Origin: Streptomyces sp. NBC_01241
GTDB taxonomy: Bacteria; Actinomycetota; Actinomycetes; Streptomycetales; Streptomycetaceae
Reading direction: 5' to 3'
Assembly (NCBI RefSeq): GCF_041435435.1
Contig: NZ_CP108494.1
Location: 8,652,501 to 8,716,500, forward strand
DNA: 64,000 bases
Each line of letters opens with the position of its first letter. Position 1 is the first letter of the stretch. Position numbers and translations under genes: made by a program. The notes under the pieces are model-generated. The model did no database searches, was not told the DNA's origin, and worked only from the letters and a program-made list of their open reading frames with translations. Below, in pieces: positions 26,503 to 35,136 of the stretch.

Positions 26503-27684
26503 TCAGTGGTTTTCCGTGGTGAAAGGGCCGCGGTCGAAGGCGAGGTGGGCGAAGCGTTCGCCGATGCGCTGGTGGGTGGCGGGGTCCGGGTGCAGAGCAT
26601 CGGGCAGCGGCAGTTCGGCGTGGTCGGCCTCGCCGTAGAGGTCGAGGCCGTGGAGGTAGTGCAGGTTCGGGTCGGTGGCGGCACGCTGCTGGACGATGCG
26701 GGCCAGCTCGTCCCGGATCACGGTGAGGGTCAGTTTCCCGGTGGCGCTCTGCGCGGGATCGCCGGTGGCCACGAACCGCAGCCGCCCCTCGCTCATGGCG
26801 CTGAGGTCCGGGGCGCTGGGCCCGGGCGTGTCCTCGTGGATGGCGCAGTAGATGGGCGAGACGACCAGCAGCGGGGTGGTGGGGTGCCCGTCGCGGATGG
26901 TGTCGAGGAAACCGTGGACGGCCGGGCCGAACGCGCGCAGCCGCATCAGGTCGGCGTTGACGATGTTGATGCCGATCTTGATGCTGATCAGGTCGGCGGG
27001 CGTGTCGCGCATGGTGCGGGCGGTGAACGGGTCGAGCAGGGCGCTGCCGCCGAATCCCATGTTGACCAGCTCTACCTTGCCCAGAGCGGCGGCCAGGGCG
27101 GGCCAGATCCCGGTTGGGGTGGCAGCGTTGGAGCCGTGGCTGATCGAACTGCCGTGGTGCAGCCAGATCTTGCGGCCGCTGGGCGGTGGTGTGTGGACGG
27201 GGGCGTTGGTGCGCAGGGTGGCCAGCTGGGTGGTCTCGTCGTGCGGCAGCCATATCTCGACGTCCTTCTCGTCGTCCGGCAGGTCCGTGAAGCGCAGGGT
27301 CTCCACCGGCCCGGGACGGGTTTGTGCGGTCCCGGAGGCCATGTCGATGGTGAGAGTGTCGCCCTCGGTCGCGCTGGCCCGGCCCGCGAGCCGCCCGTCG
27401 ACGAGGAGCTCGTACACCCCGTCGGGGCGCGGCGGCGCTCCGACGTAGACCCGTTTGGTGGCCACGACGTCCAGTTCGACGGCGGTGGCCCGGGTACGGA
27501 AGGCCAGTCGGACTCCGGAGGGCTGTGACTCCGCCATGGCCAGCTGGCCGTCGGGAATCTGCTGCCGGGCGCGCGCGGGCAACCGGTGAGGCAGTACGCC
27601 GCGTTCGGTGCGCTCCACGTCGAGGGCGCCGCGCAGGAGGCTGGCGGTGATGGGAGTGGTGGTCCAGTCGTGCTCGGTGTTCAT
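26503..27684 (-). CDS. SGNH/GDSL-type hydrolase with N-terminal accessory domain
   Basis: 393 residues without a signal peptide. Residues about 1-165 form a beta-rich domain (GVRLAFRTRATAVELDVVAT...EIWLPHDE) like the N-terminal domain of SsfX3-type acyl esterases. The catalytic SGNH domain follows: block I HHGSSISHG (Ser), block II GFGGSA (Gly), block III KIGINIVN (Asn), block V DALHPD (Asp/His). The substrate is probably an ester of a small molecule or sugar. It lies 57 bp downstream of a TetR gene in the same direction, so it is likely the regulator's target. Confidence 0.85.
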   Translation of the reverse strand: MNTEHDWTTTPITASLLRGALDVERTERGVLPHRLPARARQQIPDGQLAMAESQPSGVRLAFRTRATAVELDVVATKRVYVGAPPRPDGVYELLVDGRLAGRASATEGDTLTIDMASGTAQTRPGPVETLRFTDLPDDEKDVEIWLPHDETTQLATLRTNAPVHTPPPSGRKIWLHHGSSISHGSNAATPTGIWPALAAALGKVELVNMGFGGSALLDPFTARTMRDTPADLISIKIGINIVNADLMRLRAFGPAVHGFLDTIRDGHPTTPLLVVSPIYCAIHEDTPGPSAPDLSAMSEGRLRFVATGDPAQSATGKLTLTVIRDELARIVQQRAATDPNLHYLHGLDLYGEADHAELPLPDALHPDPATHQRIGERFAHLAFDRGPFTTENH

Positions 27685-27740
27685 CTCGTCGGTCTCTTCG
27701 ATCAGGAGGGTCGGTTGGCAGAGGCGGCTGGAAGGGTTGG

Positions 27741-28322
27741 TCAGGAGGTGGTGGGCCAGGTGCGCAGCAGGGCGTCGAGCGCGTTGAGGATCTCGGTCCA
27801 GCTCTCCTGCGAATCAGGGGTGCTGTGGCTGAAGCCGCCGGCGGTCTCCAGGCCGACGTAGCCGCTGAAGACGCTGCCTAGCAGCCGTACCGCGTGCGTC
27901 TGGTGCGGTTCGGCCAGGTTGTATCCGCGCAGGATCGCCCGCGTCATCCGGGCGTGCCGAACGCCGGCGCTGGCGGCCGCCGTCTGCGGGTCGAGCCGGA
28001 ACTGGGCTGCGGCGAAGCGCCCCGGGTGCTTGAGGGCGTAGTCGCGGTAGACGTTCGCGAAAGCGGTCAGAGCGTCCTTGCCGGCCCGTCCGGCCACCGC
28101 GGTGGAGACCTGGTCGGCGAGTTCCTCCAGGGCGAGCAGAGCGATCTTGGTCTTGAGGTCGTGGGCGTTCTTCACGTGCGAGTACAGGCTCGCGGTCCTG
28201 ACACCGAACCGCCGGGCGAGTTCCGCGGGGGTCGCCTGCTCGAAGCCGATCTCGTCGGCCAGCTCTGCCCCCGCCCGGACCAGGCGCTCCGTGGTCAGTC
28301 CTACCCGTGCGGCCCGTGCCAT
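27741..28322 (-). CDS. TetR-family transcriptional repressor
   Basis: 193 residues from ATG 28322. GGAGG (28329-28333) lies 6 nt upstream, while ATG 28328 touches it and is rejected. The N-terminal HTH reads ADEIGFEQATPAELARRFGVRTASLYSHVKNAHDLKTKIA. The C-terminal domain resembles the WHG-type ligand domain (YRDYALKHPGRFAAAQF...LLGSVFSGYVGLE). It is likely autoregulated through the palindrome at 28369-28393, controlling the downstream SGNH hydrolase and possibly the divergent FBP gene. Confidence 0.88.
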   Translation of the reverse strand: MARAARVGLTTERLVRAGAELADEIGFEQATPAELARRFGVRTASLYSHVKNAHDLKTKIALLALEELADQVSTAVAGRAGKDALTAFANVYRDYALKHPGRFAAAQFRLDPQTAAASAGVRHARMTRAILRGYNLAEPHQTHAVRLLGSVFSGYVGLETAGGFSHSTPDSQESWTEILNALDALLRTWPTTS

Positions 28323-28368
28323 GCTCATCCTCCGAATTGCTTTCCATCCCTGACATCGATGATTATGC

Positions 28369-28393
28369 ATTTGCCTAAGTGGATTAGGCAAAT
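28369..28393. promoter_or_regulatory. Perfect inverted-repeat operator between TetR and FBP genes
   Basis: ATTTGCCTAA-GTGGA-TTAGGCAAAT is a perfect 10-bp inverted repeat with a 5-bp centre. It is AT-rich against a GC-rich background, 47 bp from the TetR start and 14 bp from the FBP start. A 25-bp site of this shape is typical for TetR dimers. Confidence 0.75.
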
Positions 28394-28406
28394 TAGCGTG
28401 TCATTT

Positions 28407-28898
28407 ATGAAGTCACTGACTGAGCAGGAGATTCGTACCGCGTTCGTGAACTGCACCAAAGGTGAGGCCAGACGCCTGACCGTCCCCCGCGACCTGGCCG
28501 AGCAGTGCTGGGACGACCTGGACTTCCTGGGCTGGCGAGATCCCCAGGCCCCCGACCGGGCCTACCTCGTGACCGAGCTGGACGGCCGGCCGGTCGGCGT
28601 CCAGCTGCGCTCCTCCGGCGTCGGCTCCTGGCAGATGCGCCGCAGCATGTGCTCGGTGTGCGTGACCACCCAGACCGGGGCCGTCTCCCTCATGGTCGCG
28701 CCGAGGTCCGGGAAGGCCGGGCAGCAGGGAAACTCGGTTGGTGTCTACATGTGCAGCGACCTGGCCTGCTCCCTGTATGTACGCGAGAAGAAGGACGCGG
28801 GCATCGGCGCACGCCTCCACGAGACCCTCACCCTGGAGGAGAAGGTCCGGCGAACCGTGGCGAACCTTGCCGCGTTCCTTGCCAAGGTGACCGCGTGA
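28407..28898 (+). CDS. FBP-domain protein (EF-G-binding type treble-clef zinc finger)
   Basis: 163 residues from ATG 28407; much longer open frames are antisense shadows. It matches FBP (PF16571-type) proteins: N-terminal SLTEQEIRTAFVNCTKGEARRLTVPRDL, then a four-Cys treble clef (MCSVC ... MCSDLAC). The C-terminal helix reads ETLTLEEKVRRTVANLAAFLAKV. Relatives (FusB-like) bind elongation factor G and can rescue ribosomes from fusidic acid; many actinobacterial members are uncharacterised. The start lies 14 bp after the TetR palindrome, so repression of this gene is probable. Confidence 0.85.
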   Translation: MKSLTEQEIRTAFVNCTKGEARRLTVPRDLAEQCWDDLDFLGWRDPQAPDRAYLVTELDGRPVGVQLRSSGVGSWQMRRSMCSVCVTTQTGAVSLMVAPRSGKAGQQGNSVGVYMCSDLACSLYVREKKDAGIGARLHETLTLEEKVRRTVANLAAFLAKVTA

Positions 28899-29125
28899 CC
28901 CGGACCTGCCTCCTGGACCCACCCGTATCGCCGCCGCTGCCCGGCCCTGAAGCGGCGGACCGAGGCAACGGCTCGCAAGCTGATCACTTCCCTGGTCGGC
29001 CCGGACCGTCGTTCAGTCCTCATCCGCCCTGTTGGCGTCATCCTCCGCACTGCCGTCCTCGCGATCTCGGTGCGACGGCACGCCTACCGGGTCATCGGGA
29101 TGTGGGTCGAACCCCCGGCGTCCGG

Positions 29126-30124
29126 TCAGCGGGTGGCGAGGAGCTCGAGCGTGTCGATCACGCGGTTCGAGAAGCCCCACTCGTTGTCGTACCAGGCGAC
29201 CACCTTGACGTGGCGGCCGTCGACACGGGTGAGGGCCGAGTCGAAGATCGACGAGGCGGGATTGCCCGTGATGTCGGAGGACACGAGCGGGTCGTCCGAG
29301 TACTCGAGGATGCCGGCGAGCGGCCCCTCCGCCGCGGCACGGTACGCCGCCAGCACGTCGTCGCGCGTGACGTCGCGGGCGACGGTCGTGTTGAGCTCGA
29401 CGATCGAGCCCACCGGAACCGGTACGCGGATCGAGTCGCCCGCCAGCTTGCCATCGAGGTTCGGCAGTACGAGGCCGATCGCCTGGGCAGCGCCCGTCGT
29501 GGTCGGCACGATGTTGACAGCGGCGGCGCGGGCGCGGCGGGCGTCGCGGTGCGGGCCGTCCTGCAGGTTCTGTTCCTGCGTGTAGGCGTGCACGGTCGTC
29601 ATGAAGCCGTGCTCGATGTCGGCGAGCCTGTCGAGGACCGCGGCCAGCGGCGCGAGCGCGTTGGTCGTGCACGAGGCGTTCGAGATGATCGTGTGCACGG
29701 CCGGGTCGTACGCGTCGGTGTTGACTCCGAACGCGAGCGTGACATCGGCGCCGTCCGACGGCGCACTGACGAGCACCTTCTTCGCGCCTGCGCCGAGGTG
29801 GGCGCGGGCGGCCGTGGCCGACGTGAAGCGGCCGGTCGCCTCGAGCACGATGTCGACGCCGAGCTCGGCCCACGGCAGCTGCGCCGGTTCACGCTCGGCG
29901 AGCACCGTGATGCGACGGCCGTCGACGACAAGGGCGTCCCCGTCGGTGGTCACCGGGCGGCCGAGCCGGCCGGCCGTCGTGTCGTAGGCGAGCAGCCGCG
30001 CGAGGGTGGCGGGCTCCGTGAGGTCGTTGACGGCGACGACCTCGAGGTCGCTGTCGCGTTCGAGCAGTGCGCGCTGCACATTGCGTCCGATGCGGCCGAA
30101 TCCGTTGATGGCGATGCGAGTCAT
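29126..30124 (-). CDS. gap: Type I glyceraldehyde-3-phosphate dehydrogenase
   Basis: 332 residues, full length. The NAD-binding N-terminus is RIAINGFGRIGRN. The catalytic Cys lies in SNASCTTN and the partner His in TTVHAYTQ. The C-terminal WYDNEWGFSNRVIDTLELL is canonical. It oxidises glyceraldehyde 3-phosphate in glycolysis. It is unlikely to be the housekeeping copy, because no pgk/tpi neighbours are present and it sits behind a GlxA-type regulator among mobile remnants. NAD specificity is suggested by VNDLTEP, with Asp at the end of the second strand. Possible roles are a resistance copy or a moonlighting paralogue. Confidence 0.95.
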   Translation of the reverse strand: MTRIAINGFGRIGRNVQRALLERDSDLEVVAVNDLTEPATLARLLAYDTTAGRLGRPVTTDGDALVVDGRRITVLAEREPAQLPWAELGVDIVLEATGRFTSATAARAHLGAGAKKVLVSAPSDGADVTLAFGVNTDAYDPAVHTIISNASCTTNALAPLAAVLDRLADIEHGFMTTVHAYTQEQNLQDGPHRDARRARAAAVNIVPTTTGAAQAIGLVLPNLDGKLAGDSIRVPVPVGSIVELNTTVARDVTRDDVLAAYRAAAEGPLAGILEYSDDPLVSSDITGNPASSIFDSALTRVDGRHVKVVAWYDNEWGFSNRVIDTLELLATR

Positions 30125-30235
30125 GAGTGGTGTCCCTTCGGTTCGCCATCAGGTTCGCTTGCGGCATCCGCCCGTGACAGCGGCGTGTATGCCACGGCTC
30201 GAAAGGATCGCGCCAGGGCGGCGGCCGGCGGCGGG

Positions 30236-31192
30236 CTACTCGCCCCGGGCGAAGGTGCGCCGATACTCGCTCGGCGTGGTGCCGAGGATGCGCTGGAAGT
30301 GCAGCCGCAGATTCGCACCGGTCCCGAGACCGACGTCGGCGGCGATCTGCTCGACGCTCCGCACCGAACGCTCGAGCAGCTCACGGGCCACGTCGATGCG
30401 GGCACGCATGACCCACTGCATCGGCGTGTACCCCGTGTCTTCCACGAAGCGCCTCGAGAACGTGCGCGGCGACACTGCCGCGTGCTGGGCGAGCACCTCG
30501 AGGGTGAGGGGCTCGCCCAGCCGGTGCAACGCCCACTCGCGGGTGGCGGCGAACCGCTCGCCGAGCGGCTCGGGCACGCTGCGTGGCACATACTGCGCCT
30601 GACCGCCGCTGCGGTAGGGGGCCGCGACCAGGCGCCGGGCCGCGTGGTTCGACGCGGCCACCCCGAGGTCGCCGCGCAGAATGTGCAGGCACAGGTCGAT
30701 GCCCGAGGCGGCGCCGGCCGACGTCAGCACGCTGCCCTCGTCGACGAACAGAACGTTCTCGTCGACCTGGACAAGCGGATGCCTCGCGACAAGCGCGCGT
30801 GTGTAATGCCAGTGCGTCGTGGCGCGCTTGCCGTCGAGCAGGCCCGTGGCGGCGAGCGCGAAGGCGCCCGTCGAGATGGCGGCGAGCCGCGCGCCCCGGT
30901 CGTGGGCCGCGATCAGCGCGTCAACGACGGCCTGCGGCGGGTCGTCGCGGTCCGGGAACCGGTAGCCGGGGATGAAGACGATGTCGGCCCACGCAAGCGC
31001 GTCGAGGCCGTGGGCGACGTAGTACGACAGGCCGTCGCTGCCGGTCACGAGACCGGGTGCGGCGCCGCACACCCGCACCTCGTAAGGCATGCTCGCGCGG
31101 GTCGTGAACACCTGCGCAGGAATGCCGACATCGAGCGGCTTCGCACCCTTGAGCACAAGGACGGCGACGCGATACAGACGGGAGGCTGGCAC
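30236..31192 (-). CDS. GlxA-family AraC-type regulator with DJ-1/PfpI domain
   Basis: 318 residues. Residues about 1-190 are a DJ-1/PfpI (GATase1-like) ligand domain (YRVAVLVLKGAKPLDVGIPAQVF...DIVFIPGYRF), where the usual nucleophile elbow reads AAISTGAFALAATGLLDG, without Cys. Residues about 210-310 are the double HTH of AraC regulators (LTLEVLAQHAAVSPRTFSRRF ... VEQIAADVGLGTGANLRLHFQRILGTTPSEYRRTF). It lies 111 bp upstream of the GAPDH gene in the same direction and may control it. Confidence 0.9.
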   Translation of the reverse strand: MPASRLYRVAVLVLKGAKPLDVGIPAQVFTTRASMPYEVRVCGAAPGLVTGSDGLSYYVAHGLDALAWADIVFIPGYRFPDRDDPPQAVVDALIAAHDRGARLAAISTGAFALAATGLLDGKRATTHWHYTRALVARHPLVQVDENVLFVDEGSVLTSAGAASGIDLCLHILRGDLGVAASNHAARRLVAAPYRSGGQAQYVPRSVPEPLGERFAATREWALHRLGEPLTLEVLAQHAAVSPRTFSRRFVEDTGYTPMQWVMRARIDVARELLERSVRSVEQIAADVGLGTGANLRLHFQRILGTTPSEYRRTFARGE

Positions 31193-31235
31193 GGGAAAAG
31201 AGTACGAGGGGGTGCGGGTCCGGCCCGTTCGATCT

Positions 31236-31620
31236 TACTGATGGCGCTGGGCACTGTCGTGTCCCGCGCTACGGGACTCATCGGGCAGGTGCGGCAGGCC
31301 GCGCGCTCGGCACGGGTCTGCTGGCCAGTACCTGCAAAACGGCCAACACGGTGCCGACCAGCACCAGATGCGCTGCACCAAGGTAAGTCGACTCGCCTTG
31401 CCACGCGATGCATCCCCGCAGCGCGGCGAAGCCGACCTCGTCGGCGAGGCGGCCCAGCCGGGCGTGCCCGGTGAGGCCGGGGTACGGGCGGCCCGCCGCG
31501 CGGATGCCGGTCGGCGTCGAGGACGGTGACGCGCACGGCGACACCCGCAGCCTCCGCCGCACGGCGGACCCGCCGCGGGACCCGGACGCCGTCGACCTCC
31601 ACGGCGACGACGGCGGGCAG
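31236..31620 (-). pseudogene. Decayed reading frame of unknown identity
   Basis: One minus frame reads VAVEVDGVRVPRRVRRAAEAAGVAVRVTVLDADR. A second, shifted frame reads GLTGHARLGRLADEVGFAALRGCIAWQGESTYLGAAHLVLVGTVLAVLQVLASRP with a hydrophobic tail. Together they look like one small broken gene. I do not recognise the family. Confidence 0.35.
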
Positions 31621-31632
31621 GAGTGAGTGGGA

Positions 31633-31920
31633 TCAGGCTGCGTAGGCGAGGAAGTCGGCCGCGGCAGGGGTGTGCCGGTGGCCGGCGGTCCGGCCGCGGA
31701 GTTCTTCCAGTGCGCTGGCGGTGCGGGCGGAGTCGACGCCGCCGATCGTGTCGATGACCTGGTGGCCCAGGTCGAGAGCAGCGTCGATGTTGCCGAGGGC
31801 GAGGTGTGCCTCGACCTGGCGGGCTTGGTGGATCAGGGTGCCTCGTGCCGCGTGGTCGCTGTTGTAGGGGTTTTTGTCGGTGAGGGCTGTGCGGAAGCTC
31901 TCCAGGGCACGCGGGGACGT
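31633..31920 (-). pseudogene. C-terminal remnant of a TPR-type regulator
   Basis: The last ~95 residues read ALESFRTALTDKNPYNSDHA, then ARGTLIHQARQVEAHLALGN, IDAALDLGHQVIDTIGG and VDSARTASALEELRGRTAGH. This is the helical TPR-like tail of Streptomyces XRE/SARP-type regulatory proteins. The N-terminus is missing, and the break coincides with the terminator hairpin at 31922. The fragment has no start codon with RBS. Confidence 0.6.
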
Positions 31921-31921
31921 G

Positions 31922-31957
31922 ACGAAGCCCTTCCCCCGGTGGAGGGAAGGGCTTCGT
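31922..31957 (-). terminator. 14-bp perfect hairpin directly 3' of the tRNA-like sequence
   Basis: ACGAAGCCCTTCCC (31922-31935) and GGGAAGGGCTTCGT (31944-31957) pair perfectly across 8 nt. On the minus strand it begins 5 nt after the discriminator base of the tRNA-like cloverleaf, a normal distance for a tRNA terminator. Confidence 0.75.
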
Positions 31958-31962
31958 GAGCG

Positions 31963-32032
31963 AGCGCTGGGCAGGCCTTGCACCTGCATTTCCCCGCAGG
32001 AAGCGGGGTGTCTTTCCTTGGACCACCAACGC
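31963..32032 (-). tRNA. tRNA-Gly(UCC)-like cloverleaf, atypical
   Basis: Read on the minus strand: acceptor GCGTTGG/CCAGCGC (7 bp with one G-T); T8-G9; short D arm GTC-CAAGGAAA-GAC with the GG pair; A26; anticodon arm CCCCG-CTTCCTG-CGGGG with anticodon TCC after T33; 4-nt variable loop; T arm GCAGG-TGCAAGG-CCTGC; discriminator T. G1:C72, C2:G71, C35, C36 and U73 are the known glycine identity elements. Odd points are a 3-bp D stem, T at position 37, G at 55 and no encoded CCA. It could be a functional odd tRNA, a mobile-element tRNA or a decaying copy. A terminator follows at once. Confidence 0.55.
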
Positions 32033-32330
32033 AGCGTCAGTCGCAGTGAGTTACGGCGAACTGCCAAGATCAACTATAGCGCATGCAGGCTGCCGGCCGA
32101 GCCTGGCTGTCGCGTGGCGGTATCTGCTGGGATTCCGGCGAACGCGAGACCCTGCTGGATCTGCTCCGCCGGGCCGGGCGGCGGATGGGAAAAGCAAGTG
32201 GGGAGCGGCGGCAGCTCCGTCTATGCCATTGGCCGGGCTGCCCGGCCAATGGCCGCTGGCGGACGCGGTCAGTTGCCGATGGCGCACCCTGCGGCAGCTC
32301 GAGGCCGCCGTCTCAAGGAGGCAGCGGCGG

Positions 32331-33338
32331 CTACCAGGGGCGGACGAGAACGAGGCCGACCTTGCCGGGCCGTACCGCGTGCTCCACGGCGTTGGCCAGC
32401 TCGCCAAGGCCGTACGTAGCGGCCACTTCGAATTGGTCCTGGAGCCCCAGTGCGATCTGCTTCGCAGTCGCGACGTCGGATGCCCGTCTCTCGGCGGATG
32501 CCTCGGACAACCACCGGCCGATACTTTTGCCCCGCAGCGTCAACGACTTGTTGAGCAGTGTCGACGCGTGCACCGGGATCGCCTCTTCGGCGATTTGCCC
32601 GTAACTGACAAGTTTCCCGCCCGGCGTCAACAGGCCCAGAAGGCTCTCTGCCAGCTTCCCGCCGATCGGGTCGAAGGCCACACTCACCGGACGACCACCG
32701 GCTGCCTTGCGGACCTCGTCGGCCCAACCCGGATGCTCTGTCGACACGACCGGCACGTCCGGGAACCGCCGGCGCAGCTCGGCGGCACCGCGCTCGCTGC
32801 GGACGACGTTGACGAGCGCCAGGTTGTGGAACTGCGACACGCCCGTTACCAGCCGCCCGACCGACGAGCCCGCGGCGGTCTGCACCAGACAACCGTCGTA
32901 ACCGAAGGCCAGGTGCTCCTCCGCCTCACGGCGCAGCATCACCGTGGTGAGCGGATTCGCCAGCATCTGCGCGGCGACCTCGTCCGACAGCTCGTCCGGT
33001 ACGGCGACGACCACCTCGGCGTCCGCCACGATCCACTGGGCCCAAGCCCCCGGTTGGGGGAAGACCGTTACGCGGCCGCCGACCTGGACATCCGGTGCCA
33101 CGTGCGTTCCCGGGCCGATGGCTTCCACCACGCCGGTGGCTTCCAGGCCGGCCGGAACCGGCTGTGCGGCCTTCCCTGGGTGGGCCTCGATGGCCTGGAG
33201 ATCACCAGGGTGCACCGTGAAGGCCGTGGTGCGGATGAGGACCTGGCCGCGCTCGGGCGCTGCCGGCTCCGGCTCCTCGATGATGGTCAGGACGTCGGCG
33301 GGCAACCCGCCACGGGTGTAGACGACACGACGGTTCAT
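32331..33338 (-). CDS. MDR-family NAD(P)-dependent quinone oxidoreductase-like protein
   Basis: 335 residues. The GroES-like domain (about 1-130) contains FTVHPGDLQAIEAHPG, VPAGLEATGVVEAIGPGTHV and GGRVTVFPQPGAWAQW. The Rossmann domain (about 130-290) reads LVQTAAGSSVGRLVTGVSQF instead of the usual GxGxxG-type AAAGGVG. None of the structural or catalytic zinc Cys residues is present, so it belongs to the zinc-free quinone reductase/enoyl reductase type. The probable activity is NADPH-dependent reduction of quinones or alkenals. It lies just upstream of a decayed reductase gene on the same strand; AGGAG precedes the start. Confidence 0.87.
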   Translation of the reverse strand: MNRRVVYTRGGLPADVLTIIEEPEPAAPERGQVLIRTTAFTVHPGDLQAIEAHPGKAAQPVPAGLEATGVVEAIGPGTHVAPDVQVGGRVTVFPQPGAWAQWIVADAEVVVAVPDELSDEVAAQMLANPLTTVMLRREAEEHLAFGYDGCLVQTAAGSSVGRLVTGVSQFHNLALVNVVRSERGAAELRRRFPDVPVVSTEHPGWADEVRKAAGGRPVSVAFDPIGGKLAESLLGLLTPGGKLVSYGQIAEEAIPVHASTLLNKSLTLRGKSIGRWLSEASAERRASDVATAKQIALGLQDQFEVAATYGLGELANAVEHAVRPGKVGLVLVRPW

Positions 33339-33383
33339 GATTCTCCTCCTGCGCGTTGGTGTGTGCGGAGCTTGGCCGGGGCG

Positions 33384-33600
33384 TCAGCCGGTGACCCGCA
33401 GCAGCAGGTGCTTCCGTCGGCGCACCGTCCAACTGCACCGGCCGGCCGCCCTCACACGGACCACCGAGGTCCAGGGCGGCGAATCCGAATTGGTCCAGCA
33501 AGCCGGCCACGGTCGCCTTCGCGTCGGCGTCGTCGCACGCATGGAAGGCCACTTGCCGTCCCTCGACACGCCGGGGCTCCGCGGCGATGAACCACCCTTC
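33384..33600 (-). pseudogene. Remnant of an NADPH-dependent F420-reductase-like gene
   Basis: RQVAFHACDDADAKATVAGLLDQFGFAALDLG and GGRPVQLDGAP match the C-terminal part of NAD(P)-binding F420 reductase-type proteins. The frame then shifts to ...KHLLLRVTG and stop. The Rossmann N-terminus is absent or unrecognisable. Sequence from 33600 to 33840 gives no family match. Confidence 0.6.
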
Positions 33601-33839
33601 ACCCGCGGCATCACCGGCATCCCAGGGGGTCGCGTCTCGTCCCCGGCGGGCCAGCGCCGGGGACCGGGGGCCGGTCGGGGCGGGATGGCCTTTGGCGCAC
33701 GCCTGGTAGTCGGCGGGGCGGCCGGACACGGAACAGGGCGGAAGGTGCCACGGTCCGAACGGTAGGCGGCGCGGGGACCGAGCTTCGGGATCCTGGGGGC
33801 CTCCGCGCGTTCCGCCGGCGACCCGCCCGGCATGCTCCG

Positions 33840-34532
33840 TCTCCTACACCGCCCACCCCAGCCCGAGGTCAGCCAACTACTGGAGCTTGTTGGCGGTCAG
33901 CTTGGCGCGCCGGACTTGGTGTTCGAAAGGAACACCCCCAATCGCTGCCGGGGCCCGGTCGGCCCCAACGAGATCCGTGCCCGCCTCCGCGTCCGTGCCG
34001 AGATCGGCGTCGACGACGAGCACCGGGCCGTCGACGACGCCCGAGCCCAGGCCCTGGCGATGTTCGCCGATTGCTCGGGCCCGTTCGAGGCCGCCGTCGA
34101 GTGGAGGTCCTGGCGCCGGAACCCGGCCTGGCCCATGCCGTGCCTGCCCCGGCGTACCGAGGCTCCGGGACCGGCGAGCGGTCGCGCTCTTGACCGTCAA
34201 CACCACCGCGAGCGCCGCCCCCGAACCGGTCGGCCGTTGACCGGCCACCGTAGCTCGGACAAGCCGGGTGAAACCTGGGCAAGCCCTCCCCGTGCAGCGG
34301 GCTTGCCCAGGCCGCGGGGCGGCGCGTCGGGCTGGGTGCTGCCCGTGCCGGACACCCTGGCCGGGCCGACTGCGAAAGGGGAACGATGCGCTGAGACCGC
34401 GCGCACCCGCCGCCCGGCGACCGTGGCCCGCCCGGCGTCTGCACCTACTGCGTGATGGCACGAGCACGGGCAGCCTCTTGCGCATGACCTGGGCCGTCGC
34501 GTCAACCGCCCGGATGCGGTACGAAGTGCGAT
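33840..34532. other. Long interval without a recognisable gene
   Basis: Several overlapping frames of 100-200 codons exist on both strands, but none has a ribosome site plus a family motif. The region probably contains eroded coding DNA. The one clear structure is the hairpin at 34274-34311. Confidence 0.4.
34274..34311. terminator. 13-bp perfect hairpin, possible terminator
   Basis: CCTGGGCAAGCCC (34274-34286) pairs perfectly with GGGCTTGCCCAGG (34299-34311) across a 12-nt loop. The gene it served is not recognisable; it could insulate thpR from upstream transcription. Confidence 0.5.
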
Positions 34533-35129
34533 GTGTACGAACAGACTCAGCCCGCGACCGTTCGCGTGTTCATCGCGCTCGCCCCGCCCGACCATGCGAA
34601 GGAGGAACTGGCCCGGGAGTTGCGCCCCGCCTATGACACGCACCCTCATATGAGGTGGAACCGCATCGAGGACTGGCACATCACCCTGGCGTTCCTCGGG
34701 GAGCTGCCGGCCGGGACAGTTCCGCTTCTGCGCCCGCCTCTCGCCAGACTCGCAGCGGACCACCAGCCATTCTGTCTGGCACTGCGTGGCAGTGGAATCT
34801 TCGACGACCGGGTGCTGTGGAGCGGAATCGACGGAGACCTCGATGAGCTGCACACGCTTGCCGCCGATGTGCGTTCCGCGGTCAAGAGCTGTGGTGTCGC
34901 CTTCGAGGATCGGCCTCTGCGCCCACATCTGACGCTGGCCCGTGCCCGCCGGGGAGATCGGTCCTCGGCAGGCGAGATCGCCGAAGCGTTCTCCGGATTC
35001 ACCGGCTGCCGGTGGTCTACGGACCGTTTGCATCTGGTCGGCAGCAACGCCGGCCGTAGCCGTGGACCGATCCACTACCGCGACATCGAGGCCTGGGCCC
35101 TCGGCAACGGGAACCGCACCGGATCTTGA
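34533..35129 (+). CDS. thpR: RNA 2',3'-cyclic phosphodiesterase (2'-5' RNA ligase family, ThpR)
   Basis: 198 residues from GTG 34533. A 2H phosphoesterase: the two catalytic HxT motifs are HITLAFLG (about residue 50) and HLTLARA (about residue 130). VRVFIALAPPDHAKEEL at the N-terminus and the DRLHLVGSN block complete the family. It opens 2',3'-cyclic phosphate RNA ends and can join 2'-5' bonds. Length is normal. It is followed at once by a tandem 9-bp repeat. No operon partner is present. Confidence 0.92.
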   Translation: MYEQTQPATVRVFIALAPPDHAKEELARELRPAYDTHPHMRWNRIEDWHITLAFLGELPAGTVPLLRPPLARLAADHQPFCLALRGSGIFDDRVLWSGIDGDLDELHTLAADVRSAVKSCGVAFEDRPLRPHLTLARARRGDRSSAGEIAEAFSGFTGCRWSTDRLHLVGSNAGRSRGPIHYRDIEAWALGNGNRTGS

Positions 35130-35136
35130 CCGCTCG

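Noticed and set aside
28505..31474. A 989-codon plus-strand frame over FBP, GAPDH and GlxA
   Set aside because: Runs antisense to two clear genes and out of frame with FBP; no motif.
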